NCBI GenBank assembly: GCA_009840005.1
Contig: VXOR01000054.1
Location: forward strand, 1-35,481
Reading direction: 5' to 3'
Length of the DNA: 35,481 nt
Source of the DNA: Gemmatimonadota bacterium
GTDB taxonomy: Bacteria > Latescibacterota > UBA2968 > UBA8231
The notes beneath the pieces were generated by a model. It had not been told where the DNA came from, searched no databases, and saw nothing but the letters and a program-made list of their open reading frames with translations. Positions within the stretch are counted from its first letter, which is position 1. Every line of letters starts with the position of its first letter. A program made the translations under genes and the position numbers. Shown one piece after another: positions 1 through 8,386 of the stretch.

Positions 1-96
1 AAACAAACAACAGGCCAAAAACATATCGGCGATAGGATTCATGCAACAACGCCCCTTAGTGGAGGAACTTTTGCGTCCAAGCCTCCTCTCCTGATT

Positions 97-396
97 TTAC
101 GCATTGGTCAAGCGGGGATGCCCCGTCTTGATGCAGTCTGTAATCCCATCATGGGAAATCAAATCAGTGTCGGCAATCCTAATGACCTTCAGCCCTGGAG
201 TGCGCTCAATGTCGTTGATCGCTGACCGCACCGCCTCGACAGGACTCGCCGCTTCGCGATCAAAAACGATGAATTGAACCCCATCTGACCGACCAACGGT
301 TCCATCGTCACAGCCATTCTCAAAGAGGGCATCGATCATAACCTCATCTTGCATGTCGGAGCCCTCGACAATCAGCGTAAAGTGGTAGGTTTGCAT
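97..396 (-). CDS. HicB-like partner protein of a toxin-antitoxin pair (putative antitoxin)
   Basis: This is a 99-residue acidic protein with a beta-strand-rich start (MQTYHFTLIVEG) and a central D-A-L-F-E-x-G-C-D-D motif. That pattern recurs in small proteins encoded beside HicA-like toxins. It lies 12 bp downstream of the HicA-like gene at 409-645, in toxin-first order as in hicAB. A GAGG motif about 8 nt before the ATG at 396 supports the start. By context it would neutralise the upstream protein and might autoregulate the operon. No DNA-binding motif is obvious to me, so the antitoxin role is inferred from pairing and size. The gene order and spacing are seen directly; the family assignment is from memory of similar pairs. 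Confidence 0.6.
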   Translation of the reverse strand: MQTYHFTLIVEGSDMQDEVMIDALFENGCDDGTVGRSDGVQFIVFDREAASPVEAVRSAINDIERTPGLKVIRIADTDLISHDGITDCIKTGHPRLTNA

Positions 397-408
397 CTCG
401 TATCCCTC

Positions 409-645
409 TTACGGTTTACTCCTGTGCGGGCATTTATTCACCATGCGCAGCAAATGCCGGGCATGATTCTGAGGATTTCGAGGTGTGGACCAGACGGAAT
501 GCTGACATCCAAGACGACCGGCTTTCGCACATCGTATCACACCCCACCGATGACCAGATTTTGTCGGAGTGACTGTCCATCCTGCCGATTCTGCATTAAC
601 TAGTGCCTCTTCAATTTCCTTTTTCGGATGCCTCGCCCGCGACAT
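409..645 (-). CDS. HicA-like mRNA interferase (putative toxin)
   Basis: This is a 78-residue basic protein. Near residues 22-35 it carries G-W-x-V-x-P-x-K-S-G-H-R-W-G, resembling the dsRBD-like fold of HicA toxins, whose catalytic His sits in a G-S-H motif. Here His32 in S-G-H would be the counterpart. The C-terminal half has several Cys and His residues (C39, C47, C73, H74) and the segment SVWSTPRNPQNHARH. I have seen that segment in small proteins paired with the type of protein encoded just downstream. No Shine-Dalgarno precedes the ATG at 645, and the likely -10 ends only 6 nt upstream, so the message may be leaderless. It could also be a non-toxic relative, and activity is untested. Confidence 0.6.
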   Translation of the reverse strand: MSRARHPKKEIEEALVNAESAGWTVTPTKSGHRWGVIRCAKAGRLGCQHSVWSTPRNPQNHARHLLRMVNKCPHRSKP

Positions 646-651
646 ATTAAT

Positions 652-680
652 ACGATACAGTCATCCCAACTTATTAGCAA
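652..680 (-). promoter_or_regulatory. Candidate promoter of the HicA/HicB-like pair, leaderless geometry
   Basis: On the minus strand a TTGCTA -35-like element (675-680) and a TATCGT -10-like element (652-657) are separated by 17 bp. Only 6 nt lie between the -10 and the ATG at 645, so transcription would start at or next to the start codon. Both elements match the sigma70 consensus only partly. Confidence 0.4.
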
Positions 681-708
681 CGTAGCGGGAACTGCTGAAG
701 ACAGCTTC

Positions 709-3700
709 TCAAGAATATTTCGCGCGAAACTCCGTCAACAAGCGCCCCGCCTGCTGCTTAGCTTGGGCTGCTGACGCCTCTTTTACATGCTCGTACCCCC
801 GAATGCCGTCCGGCAATTCGGCGATTTCCACGGCTAGCCCATAGCTTTCTTCGGCCAGCACCGGCAAGACCTCTTCGATCAACCCGCAGTACCAGCCAAT
901 CAGTTCGCGTTCCAAGCGCCGCGCCGCCGTGCGTCCGAAGATATCGAAGGCGGTTCCGCGCAACCCCTTCAGCCGACTCAGCAGCACCAGCGCCGGACGC
1001 AGGCCCTTGCCAAAGCCGATCTTGCCCTTGAGCAAGCGCCGCATCGTAGGCGGATGCAGTTGCCGGACGATTTCCACCTCCCCGTCGAACAAGGCGCGCA
1101 TCCGCTCTTCACTGCCATTGCGCGTCGCCAACCGCGCGACCTCGTATTCGTCCTTGTACGCCATCAGCTTGTACAGACCCTGCACTACGGCCCGCGTGAA
1201 CTGCAAGCCGTGCGACAACCCCCGATCAACTTCCCACACTTGGCGCACAAACTCCAAGTAACTCCGAGCATAAGCGACGTCCTGATACACGCACAGCTCG
1301 GCCAGCCGCACCCCCAACTCCTTCTGCCCCTCCGCATTCAAATCCGCCAACGCAGCCAAACCCTCGTCGAGCAGCGCCCGAGCAGCCGCGTCGTGTGCCA
1401 GCCGTTCCTTCACCTCGGCCAACGTTTGGTCCGCAGACACTTGCTGAGTCCCCAACGCCCGCTCCACCCGCGCCGGATCGGCCACAGCCAAGCGCCCCCA
1501 ACGGAAAGCCTGCACATTGTTTTCCACGGCTTGCCCGTTGAGCACGATGGCCTGTTCAATAGAGGCCGCTTGTAAGGGCAACACCCCGGCCTGATACGCG
1601 GCCCCCAACAGGAGCATGTTGGCAAAAATCGTATCCGAGAACAGCCGCTCAGCCAGCCAGTAGGTATCGAGGTAGATGTTGTCTTCGGCGAGCTCAGCCG
1701 AGTCGTCCTTGCTCGTGCAGCGGTCGATCAGGGTGCCCAGTTGGGCCGCGTCGGGAAAGGGCTGCGTGCGCGGGTTGCGATTCATCTCCGCATTGGTGAT
1801 TTCAGCGGTACTGACAAAGGCTCGGGTGCGCTGGGGCGCGGCGTATTTGAGATTGTCCGGCTCGGCTGCCCGCAGCAGGTCAAACCCCAAGTACAGATCG
1901 ACTTCCCCAGGGAAGAGGCGGTTGAACACAGGCTGCTCAGCGGCGCTTATCACAATCGGCGCTTCGACCGGCCCGCCCTTTTGCGCCAAGCCGGTATTGT
2001 TGGACAAATACACGTATTTGCCCTCCATCATGGCCGCGTACGCAATGAGATGGGAAATCGTCACCACGCCCGTCCCGCCTCGCCCCATGGCGAAGATCGC
2101 GTACGGCCGGTCCAGCGGGCACTCCGGCGGCTCTGGCAGCTCGTCCAAAGGCTCTGGGCGGCGACGGCGCAAGCGCGTGCCCTTGGCTGGCTTGACCACG
2201 GCAAAGGACGGGCACTCGCCGTCGATGCACAGCCCATCTTGCGCGCACTGGGCCTGCCGCACCTGCGTCTTGTCGCCGAACTCGGTCGTCACGCTGTAGA
2301 GCGCAGCGCAGCCTTCGGACTGGGCATAACAGTCGCCGCAGCCCTCGCAAATATCCTCGTCGATGAGCACGTATTCGTCGGGCGTCAAACCCTGGCGACG
2401 GCGGCGGCGGCCTTTCTCAGTGGCGCATTCCTTGTCGAGGATGAGCACAGTCGTCCCGGCAATTTCCCTAAATTCCTCAAGCGCTTCGGCGTGGCGCTCT
2501 AGGCTAAAAACCGCGATCCGCTCCCCATCCAAGTGGCGATAGCGCACGGGGTCCTCGCTGACGATCCCCACCTTCACTACCCCCAGCCCCAAAAGCTCCT
2601 GTACAACATCCGATACTGGCCGCTGTCCCCCAGGCGTCTGCCCACCGGTAAGCGCGACCGCCCCATTGAAAAGCAGCAGGAAGGTAATGTTCACCTCGCC
2701 TTGGACGCAGCTTTGGATCGCGCCTCGGCCGCTGTGGAAATAGCTTCCGTCGCCCAAGTATTGGTAGATGTGCTGATTGCCGTTAAAGGGTGCCCAGCCG
2801 CTGTAAATAGACCCACCAGCCCCCATCGTAGGGATGTAGAGCACGCCGGAGTCGTAGGCTTCAATCGCCCGGATGGAGGAGCAGCCAATGGCTCCCCCGG
2901 GCTTTTCGCGCAAATCGCGGAAGCTGTTGTACGGACAGCCGCCGCAGGACATGGGCGTGACGCGGGGCACGGTCGGATAGGTGCGGTCGAGCACGCGCTG
3001 CAACTCGGCGAGGCGCTCGGGGGCTGCCCCCAGACGCGGGCCGAGCTTGAGCGCCAACTCCTCGGGATCCACTTCGCCGTGCGCCGGAATCAGCGGCTGA
3101 CCGTCCTCGTTCCACTGGCCGTACACGGCCTCCACATCCATTCCCCACAGCGCAGCTTTGACGCCCTCTTCGACAAAAGGCCCCGGCTCCTCGACCACGT
3201 AGATGTGCCGCAGTCCACGGGCGAATGCGCGCACGATTTCGCAGTCGAGCGGGTAGCTCACCGCAAGGAACAACACCGGCACGCGCAACCCTAAATAGTC
3301 GAGGGCCTGCCGCACATCCGCGTAGCTTTTGCCTACAGCCACGATGCCGACCCCACCGCCTGCATCCGCATCCACGATGCGATTGAGGTCGTTGGCGCGG
3401 ACATACGCTTCCACCAGCGGCCATTTTTCTTCCACGAGTTGCCGCTGCATGGGCAACGCGCCCGTAGCCATGACGATCTGGTTGAAGCGCTTGGCAAATG
3501 CACGCTCGGGCAAGGCGATGTCTGGCCGCACACCGGCTAAGTCAACAGTGCTCGCGCCATCGCACACCGGCGTCGCCAGCTTGAGCGCGGTTACCACGCC
3601 AGCGTGGCGCGACAGAGCGACCGCGTGCAACCCCAAGCGAATGACGTCCTCAATGCTGGCCGGATAGAAAATCGGCACCATGCTGCTGCGCAGCACCCAA

Positions 3701-4173
3701 TCGCTGGCCCCGGGCGAGACCGAGCTTTTGGAGCGGTGATCTTCTCCCGACAGCAAGACCATGGCGCCGCGTGCGCCAGTGCCACTGAGGTTGGCCAACC
3801 ACACCTCATCGGGAATCCACATCGTGCCGTGCGCCTTGCCATACCAAAAGGCATCTATGTCCCCACTGGCCGCAAACTGGCTACCCAATACAGCGGAAGC
3901 CGCGGTTTTTTCGTTGATGCCGAACTGGTGCACCGTGCGCCCCAGCTCGTTGAGCATTTCGAGTTGGGCGACGATTTTCAGGTCCAGCCCGCCCAGCGGC
4001 GACCCCTCATAGCCGGTGAAATAGGTCTGGTTGACGTGGCCGGTGGCTTGGTCGCGCTCCTGTTTTTCGCGCACGAGGCGCACGATCGCCTCCATGCCCG
4101 TGAGAAAAACCCGGCCATCGCGCTGTAGAAATTTGTCCTGAATGTCCAGCTTCATAAGAGGCTCTTGGGCCAC
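709..4173 (-). CDS. Indolepyruvate:ferredoxin oxidoreductase family protein (fused 2-oxoacid oxidoreductase)
   Basis: This is a 1154-residue single-chain enzyme, the usual length of the fused form. It would oxidatively decarboxylate an aryl- or branched-chain 2-oxoacid to its acyl-CoA and pass electrons to ferredoxin. The N-terminal third is the pyrimidine-type TPP domain (Y-F-T-G-Y-E-G-S-P-L-G-G near 51-62). A TPP-binding domain follows, with C-G-G-C-P-Y-N-S-F near 409 and a G-D-G-S-Y-F-H-S-G-R-G stretch. A cysteine cluster, C-E-G-C-G-D-C plus later Cys residues (about 610-655), should bind a 4Fe-4S centre. The gamma-type domain begins at M-G-R-G-G-T-G-V-V near 693. The frame opens at GTG 4173, and ATG 4155 (MKLDIQ) is an alternative. 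It appears monocistronic, and substrate preference is not predictable. Confidence 0.9.
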   Translation of the reverse strand: MAQEPLMKLDIQDKFLQRDGRVFLTGMEAIVRLVREKQERDQATGHVNQTYFTGYEGSPLGGLDLKIVAQLEMLNELGRTVHQFGINEKTAASAVLGSQFAASGDIDAFWYGKAHGTMWIPDEVWLANLSGTGARGAMVLLSGEDHRSKSSVSPGASDWVLRSSMVPIFYPASIEDVIRLGLHAVALSRHAGVVTALKLATPVCDGASTVDLAGVRPDIALPERAFAKRFNQIVMATGALPMQRQLVEEKWPLVEAYVRANDLNRIVDADAGGGVGIVAVGKSYADVRQALDYLGLRVPVLFLAVSYPLDCEIVRAFARGLRHIYVVEEPGPFVEEGVKAALWGMDVEAVYGQWNEDGQPLIPAHGEVDPEELALKLGPRLGAAPERLAELQRVLDRTYPTVPRVTPMSCGGCPYNSFRDLREKPGGAIGCSSIRAIEAYDSGVLYIPTMGAGGSIYSGWAPFNGNQHIYQYLGDGSYFHSGRGAIQSCVQGEVNITFLLLFNGAVALTGGQTPGGQRPVSDVVQELLGLGVVKVGIVSEDPVRYRHLDGERIAVFSLERHAEALEEFREIAGTTVLILDKECATEKGRRRRRQGLTPDEYVLIDEDICEGCGDCYAQSEGCAALYSVTTEFGDKTQVRQAQCAQDGLCIDGECPSFAVVKPAKGTRLRRRRPEPLDELPEPPECPLDRPYAIFAMGRGGTGVVTISHLIAYAAMMEGKYVYLSNNTGLAQKGGPVEAPIVISAAEQPVFNRLFPGEVDLYLGFDLLRAAEPDNLKYAAPQRTRAFVSTAEITNAEMNRNPRTQPFPDAAQLGTLIDRCTSKDDSAELAEDNIYLDTYWLAERLFSDTIFANMLLLGAAYQAGVLPLQAASIEQAIVLNGQAVENNVQAFRWGRLAVADPARVERALGTQQVSADQTLAEVKERLAHDAAARALLDEGLAALADLNAEGQKELGVRLAELCVYQDVAYARSYLEFVRQVWEVDRGLSHGLQFTRAVVQGLYKLMAYKDEYEVARLATRNGSEERMRALFDGEVEIVRQLHPPTMRRLLKGKIGFGKGLRPALVLLSRLKGLRGTAFDIFGRTAARRLERELIGWYCGLIEEVLPVLAEESYGLAVEIAELPDGIRGYEHVKEASAAQAKQQAGRLLTEFRAKYS

Positions 4174-4188
4174 GCCCTCCCGTAGCTC

Positions 4189-4216
4189 TTGTCCGTTATT
4201 CTATATTATATATAAT
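4189..4216 (+). promoter_or_regulatory. Candidate sigma70-type promoter for the 4270 gene, in a shared divergent AT-rich region
   Basis: TTGTCC (4189-4194) and a perfect TATAAT (4211-4216) are separated by 16 bp and point toward the gene starting at 4270. The same AT-rich stretch contains TATAAT on the minus strand (4205-4210), which could serve the divergent oxidoreductase gene, although no good -35 goes with it. Confidence 0.5.
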
Positions 4217-4269
4217 AGATAACGCGCCGTAGGCACACGCCAACCTTTAATCCACAACGTAGAGTTAAA

Positions 4270-4557
4270 ATGGCCGAAACGATTGACGAACTCACCATCC
4301 AGTACGAGGAAGACGGCAAGGTCTTGCGCAAAGAAGTGGCCAAGGAAGTGCTCAGCAAAGGGGCTTGGGCGACGATTATGTACCTCTACCAAGACCTCGA
4401 TCGCAAAACCGGCGAGTACGGCCCGAGCAAAATATCCATTCGCCGCTATCAGAAACGCGACGGCACCTTTTTGCAGCGCAGCAAGTTCGAGGTATCAAGC
4501 GCCACGCAAGCACGCGCGATCTGCAGCAAGATACAAGACTGGTTCCCTCCAGAATAA
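4270..4557 (+). CDS. Conserved small protein of unknown function
   Basis: This 95-residue protein begins MAETIDELTIQYEEDGK. It is hydrophilic, with no signal peptide or membrane segment. The middle has G-A-W-A-T-I-M-Y-L-Y-Q-D and then a basic I-R-R-Y-Q-K-R-D-G stretch, a pattern I recognise from short uncharacterised proteins in other bacteria but cannot name. The good upstream promoter, ordinary codon use and absence of overlap support a real gene. It converges with the molybdoenzyme gene, with only 9 bp between the two stop codons. I see no operon partner, so context gives no clue to function. A small RNA-binding or regulatory role is possible but unsupported. Confidence 0.7.
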   Translation: MAETIDELTIQYEEDGKVLRKEVAKEVLSKGAWATIMYLYQDLDRKTGEYGPSKISIRRYQKRDGTFLQRSKFEVSSATQARAICSKIQDWFPPE

Positions 4558-4566
4558 ACGCGCCGC

Positions 4567-5733
4567 TTACCCTGCTCGGCTAGCGACCTTCACCTTCACG
4601 CGGTGCCAGCCTGTGCGGCCATCGTACAGATCGGCTCCAGCGTCGGTCCGCGGCTGGGAGTCCCCCTCGCTATCCGTTGCCCACGCGACGATTTCGTACT
4701 CGCCCGACGCGGGCAATTTCCATTCGTAGGCCCACGTGACCCAAATGTTGGGCAAGCGCTGGGTGGTAATCTGCGCCTCGTGCCAAGCCCGCCCGCCATT
4801 GGTGCTGACCCTCACCGATTCGACCGTGCGCTCGCCAGCCATGGCGATCCCGTGAATGATAAAAGGACTGCCTTCGACCCCGCGCAGGGTTTGCAGTACT
4901 ACTGAAACGCCGCCGTTGGCCGGGTCTTTCACATCGTCCCACACCGACAGGGGTGCGTCAATCCGCGAGTTCACGGTCGCCACGGCCTCGTCCGACCACT
5001 TGAAGGGCTTGTTCTCGGGCTTGCTTTCCCAGTAGCCTAAATACTCTTCATCAATCAGCTCGATGCGGGTGATCCACTTGGGCATCTTCTGGCCGTAGTG
5101 CCCGGGGTTTATCAAGCGCAGGGGAAACCCGTGCTTGGACGGCAGCGGCTCGCCGTTCATCTCCCAAGCTAAGATCACTTCGTCGCGCAGCGCCCGCTCT
5201 AGCGGAATCGACGTGGTATAGCCATCAGAACTGTCGCTATAAAACTTGACCCGGATCGCCTCGCTCCTGATCCCGGCCATGTCGAGCACGTTGGACAGCG
5301 GCGTACCGCCCCACTCGGCATTGCCCACCAACGGTCCGCCAATCCAGTTGCCAATGCACTGCATGGTCAAGACCTGTCGCTGCATGGGCAGCGCGGTAAT
5401 ATCCGCGTACGTCAGCCCGGTCAGGGGCTGATCCACCAACCCATCCACCGCCAAGCGCCAACTATTGGCCGCGATCTTCGGGTCGTAATTTTTCCCGTTA
5501 ATCGACTGGAGATAGTGCCGCGCATTGGAAGTAATCGGCGGCAGCGGTAGCATATCTGCCATCTCTTCCACGGACATCTCTTCCATGTCCATGTCCATCA
5601 CGTCCATGTCCGGCCCGGTGGGCATGCTCTTAAAGCGCACCTCGTTGCCGTCGCAACCCCAAGCGGGGAAGATCGCGGTGGCAATAACAGCCCCGCTCGA
5701 CTTGAGAAACTGACGTCTAGTTGATCTGTTCAT
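4567..5733 (-). CDS. Tat-exported sulfite-oxidase-family molybdopterin oxidoreductase
   Basis: This is a 388-residue periplasmic enzyme. The N-terminus has a twin-arginine signal (S-T-R-R-Q-F-L-K), a hydrophobic stretch and Cys27, which might be a lipid anchor. Residues 37-62 form an unusual Met/Asp/Glu-rich linker. The oxidoreductase domain follows, with Cys126 in M-Q-C-I-G-N at the position of the molybdenum-ligating cysteine of sulfite oxidases. The C-terminal part looks like the Mo-co dimerisation domain (V-S-T-N-G-G-R-A-W-H-E-A). It probably transfers an oxygen atom to or from a small substrate such as sulfite, but the substrate is unknown. AAAGGAG stands five bases before the ATG. It lies 10 bp after the outer-membrane protein gene and is the last gene of that operon. 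Confidence 0.85.
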   Translation of the reverse strand: MNRSTRRQFLKSSGAVIATAIFPAWGCDGNEVRFKSMPTGPDMDVMDMDMEEMSVEEMADMLPLPPITSNARHYLQSINGKNYDPKIAANSWRLAVDGLVDQPLTGLTYADITALPMQRQVLTMQCIGNWIGGPLVGNAEWGGTPLSNVLDMAGIRSEAIRVKFYSDSSDGYTTSIPLERALRDEVILAWEMNGEPLPSKHGFPLRLINPGHYGQKMPKWITRIELIDEEYLGYWESKPENKPFKWSDEAVATVNSRIDAPLSVWDDVKDPANGGVSVVLQTLRGVEGSPFIIHGIAMAGERTVESVRVSTNGGRAWHEAQITTQRLPNIWVTWAYEWKLPASGEYEIVAWATDSEGDSQPRTDAGADLYDGRTGWHRVKVKVASRAG

Positions 5734-5743
5734 GACAACTCCT

Positions 5744-6556
5744 TTAACGAATGAGGGCTAACCCTAGGCCCAACGACGATCCGGCCCCGATGTTCTCGCC
5801 CTTGAAAACCGATTTCCACAACAAGTCGATCCACAACGGGCCAACCACCTGCACGGCCACATTGCCACCTACTTCGGTGAAATCCCCCTCTGAAACCTGC
5901 ACTACTCCGACCACCCCCCCCTCCGAGTCCGCCGCGAGCGTGTACACACTGGCGACAAAGCCCTTGGCAAACAGCCACGGGCGCGGCGTAGCCCCTAGCT
6001 CGACAAAATAGGACACTTGGTTGGAAAACGGGCCGCCGCGCAGCTTGTACCCCACCTCACCACCCGCGTAGAGCGGCAGCGGATAGAGCGACAGCCCGGC
6101 CAAGAGCCGCGCACCCTGTTCGGAATAACCAGTACCAAGGGCCGGGTCGTATTCTCGGTCGTACCCGCTGGGAAACGCGACATCGATCTGCGGCGACAGC
6201 ACCAGTCTGCCTCCGGTGAGCTGGTATTTCGCGCCGAGATGCACGTCGCCCAGCCCCCAAGTGATGCGCTCGACAAAGGTATCCTCAGACACCAATCTCC
6301 CCGCGCCAACTTGTCCGGTCAGCGTCAACCGCTCGCGCAACCCGAACTCGCCGTAGGCGAGGACCTGGCGGGCGCGGAATTGATTGTCGTCCATGCCCAT
6401 GCTGGCGCGGCGGCCCATGTCGTTGAAGACCTCAGTGGTCGAGTAGTGGATCCCCGAGAGCTTGGCGTAGTAGCCCCCGCGAGGCTGGCTCCAAGCCCCC
6501 GCCCAGACTTCGCCTGCCCAACACAGGGCCAACAGGCCCATTATTAACCAACGCAT
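5744..6556 (-). CDS. Outer-membrane beta-barrel protein, function unknown
   Basis: This is a 270-residue protein with a clear Sec signal peptide (MRWLIMGLLALCWAGEVWAG, cleavage after A-x-A-like E-V-W-A). It then shows alternating polar and hydrophobic segments typical of transmembrane beta strands, such as LTLTGQVGAGRLV and GLGDVHLGAKYQL. Tyr and Gly are frequent and there is no alpha-helical membrane segment. The protein ends in G-L-A-L-I-R rather than a terminal Phe. Its ATG overlaps the end of the glycosyltransferase gene by 13 bp, so translation is probably coupled. It could be a small pore or solute channel for the surface-glycan operon, or an accessory to the following molybdoenzyme. 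No named family is recognised. Confidence 0.7.
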   Translation of the reverse strand: MRWLIMGLLALCWAGEVWAGAWSQPRGGYYAKLSGIHYSTTEVFNDMGRRASMGMDDNQFRARQVLAYGEFGLRERLTLTGQVGAGRLVSEDTFVERITWGLGDVHLGAKYQLTGGRLVLSPQIDVAFPSGYDREYDPALGTGYSEQGARLLAGLSLYPLPLYAGGEVGYKLRGGPFSNQVSYFVELGATPRPWLFAKGFVASVYTLAADSEGGVVGVVQVSEGDFTEVGGNVAVQVVGPLWIDLLWKSVFKGENIGAGSSLGLGLALIR

Positions 6557-7704
6557 TTCCCAACCCCTTTCCGCGGTATAATCCGCTCGTAAAGTGCCAG
6601 CAGCTTCTCGCCTTCGGCCTCCCAGTTAAAATACTCTTCCGCAGCGCGGCGCGCCTGCGCCCCCTTGGCCTGCGCTACCGCCGGGTCGTCGAGCAAGCAC
6701 CCGATGGCGCGTGCATGGGCGCTCGGGTCGCTCGGGTCGGCGAGCAAACCCCAATCCGCGACCGCGAGAAACCTGCGTATGGAAGGTAAATCACTGGCGA
6801 CTACGGGCAAGCCGCAGGCGAGGTACTCAAAGAGTTTGGTCGGCACAAAGGAGGCCAAATTCTTGGGCGAGATCTGCCCCGGCACCAAGCCGATCTGGGA
6901 CGCGGCAATCGCCGCCCCTAATTCGTCGTACGGCACGCGCTTTTCACTGTAGTGGATCTGCTCTTCCAACCCCCACTCGCGCCGACGGGCCTCAAACCGC
7001 TCCCGCAATTCCTGCGAGTGAAACGCTCCGACGCTCAAGAGGCGAACCTGCGGATGGGTCTTGGCCAGTTCGCGCATGATTTCGAGCAGGAACAGCCCGC
7101 CTCGATCTTCGGATAGCGAGCCAATGTGGACTAGGGCGCAAGGACCTAACTCACCACAGCCGGGGGAATACCACTCCAAGCGCGGGTAGTTTTTCACTAC
7201 CGCAAAGGGACGCTTGGCAAAGCGGTCGCCTTGCTCCTCGACCACTCCGACCACAGCCGTGACAAAGTAGCGAGCAATCGCGCGTTCCCCCCAATCGACC
7301 AATCGCGCCAGGGGCCGCCGCAGCCGTTCGGGCACCCACGGCCGCACCATGGCCACCAGTGGGAAGTGCTCGTGGACGTCGTAGATGACCCGGCGACCGC
7401 AGAGCTTAAGCACCGCGCCCACCGGCAACAGTTCAGGATCGTGGAAGTGGAAACAAGCGGCGTCTGCACCCAGCCCGACCCGCAGCAAGCGCCACAGGTT
7501 CAAAATCCGCTGGCCAGTCCCTCGCGCCACCGGCACGGTCTGCACGCGCACCCCTGCTCGCTCTCCACACCACTCCTCCGGCCCTGGTCCCACCACTGTC
7601 ACCGCGTAGCCCGCACGCGCCAACGTCTGCGCTTGTTTGTAGAAAATCCGTGCGTCAAACGGGCTGTGGACATTCGTCAGGTGGTACACCTCAGGCGCAG
7701 CCAA
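6544..7704 (-). CDS. Family 4 glycosyltransferase (GT-B fold)
   Basis: This GT4 transferase would move a sugar from a nucleotide donor to a glycan or lipid acceptor in the cytoplasm. The N-terminal domain begins V-Y-H-L-T-N-V-H-S-P-F-D-A-R-I-F. The C-terminal domain has V-H-I-G-S-L-S-E-D-R-G-G and a donor-site region P-T-K-L-F-E-Y-L-A-C-G-L-P-V-V-A-S-D, with the conserved Glu of the E-x7-E type motif. The frame is open upstream to 7854, but that part lies inside the WbqC-like gene. A TTG at 7704-7702, six bases after GGGAGG, is the best start and gives 386 residues. It overlaps the upstream gene by 14 bp and the downstream one by 13 bp, so this is a coupled operon. Confidence 0.85.
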   Translation of the reverse strand: MAAPEVYHLTNVHSPFDARIFYKQAQTLARAGYAVTVVGPGPEEWCGERAGVRVQTVPVARGTGQRILNLWRLLRVGLGADAACFHFHDPELLPVGAVLKLCGRRVIYDVHEHFPLVAMVRPWVPERLRRPLARLVDWGERAIARYFVTAVVGVVEEQGDRFAKRPFAVVKNYPRLEWYSPGCGELGPCALVHIGSLSEDRGGLFLLEIMRELAKTHPQVRLLSVGAFHSQELRERFEARRREWGLEEQIHYSEKRVPYDELGAAIAASQIGLVPGQISPKNLASFVPTKLFEYLACGLPVVASDLPSIRRFLAVADWGLLADPSDPSAHARAIGCLLDDPAVAQAKGAQARRAAEEYFNWEAEGEKLLALYERIIPRKGVGKCVG

Positions 7705-8386
7705 AAAGCACCTCCCTGCTTTGCGGGCCGCAATTAAACAGCAAATCCAACACCGACATCTCAGCGACAAAACCCTCGTGACACTGGGGATATACCGGGT
7801 GCTCAAACTCGGTAAAGCGACATTCAAGGCCGACCGCGGCAAACGCCTCCGCATCCAAATACGCCTTCGAGGCCCCCGCCCCCGCCAAGTACACCTGACA
7901 GTCGCACGACTTGGTCATATCTACCAAGCGCGAGGTCCGCTCGTCCCGCAGGTCCATCTGCGAGCTAAAGCGAACTTCGACCTCCAAGTCCAAGAGTCGC
8001 AACAGGTGGCGCAGCAGAGCCACGTTTAAGTCGAGCAACTGAGTCCACGCACTCGCGTATAAGTCCTCTATGGCCGGAGCGTACTCATCGAAAAAGGGCG
8101 CATTGTCGTAGTGCCAGCGCAGGGTTTGGCAGTGCTTGCGGCGCCAATCGCCGTCGGGCGGGATTTGCACATCGTATATTCGCTGCTGGCCCCGGCCTCG
8201 CGTCAGCACTGGCACAGTCAGCCATTGCCAGCCAGAAGCCGTGCGAATGCGGTTGCGGTTGGTCAGGCTGCCGCGGCTGTATTGCACGTCGTCGGCCAAG
8301 ACCCACACGTCGGCTTGCCCCACCTTGTGAAACAAGCCCAGCCAAGGCAGGAAGTTAGGCTGGTGCGCCGCCAGCACCCGGCTCAT
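7691..8386 (-). CDS. WbqC-like family protein
   Basis: This 231-residue protein has the typical WbqC start (V-L-A-A-H-Q-P-N-F-L-P-W-L-G-L-F-H-K), followed by D-V-Q-Y-S-R-G-S-L-T-N-R-N-R-I. The family occurs in O-antigen and other surface-polysaccharide loci and may act in modifying amino sugars, although its biochemistry is poorly defined. The ATG at 8386 overlaps the stop of the PIG-L gene by one base (TAATG), with AGGTGG eight bases upstream. A GTG four codons earlier (8398) is possible but less likely. The neighbours on both sides are glycan enzymes, which fits a nucleotide-sugar or glycan modification role. Confidence 0.85.
   Translation of the reverse strand: MSRVLAAHQPNFLPWLGLFHKVGQADVWVLADDVQYSRGSLTNRNRIRTASGWQWLTVPVLTRGRGQQRIYDVQIPPDGDWRRKHCQTLRWHYDNAPFFDEYAPAIEDLYASAWTQLLDLNVALLRHLLRLLDLEVEVRFSSQMDLRDERTSRLVDMTKSCDCQVYLAGAGASKAYLDAEAFAAVGLECRFTEFEHPVYPQCHEGFVAEMSVLDLLFNCGPQSREVLFGCA

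Noticed and set aside
1..96. Short 17-codon frame and GGAGG/CCTCC inverted pair at the left edge
   Set aside because: The frame is too short and has no support. The pair has a 16-base loop and five-base arms, well within chance.
1741..3294. Two 253-codon plus-strand frames (1741-2502, 2533-3294)
   Set aside because: They lie wholly inside the oxidoreductase gene, have no ribosome-binding site and no recognisable motifs. Long antisense frames are common in high-GC coding DNA.
7705..7854. N-terminal extension of the glycosyltransferase to 7854
   Set aside because: The extra 50 codons lie inside the WbqC-like gene and are Arg/Cys-rich without GT4 similarity. The TTG at 7704 has an ideal ribosome-binding site.
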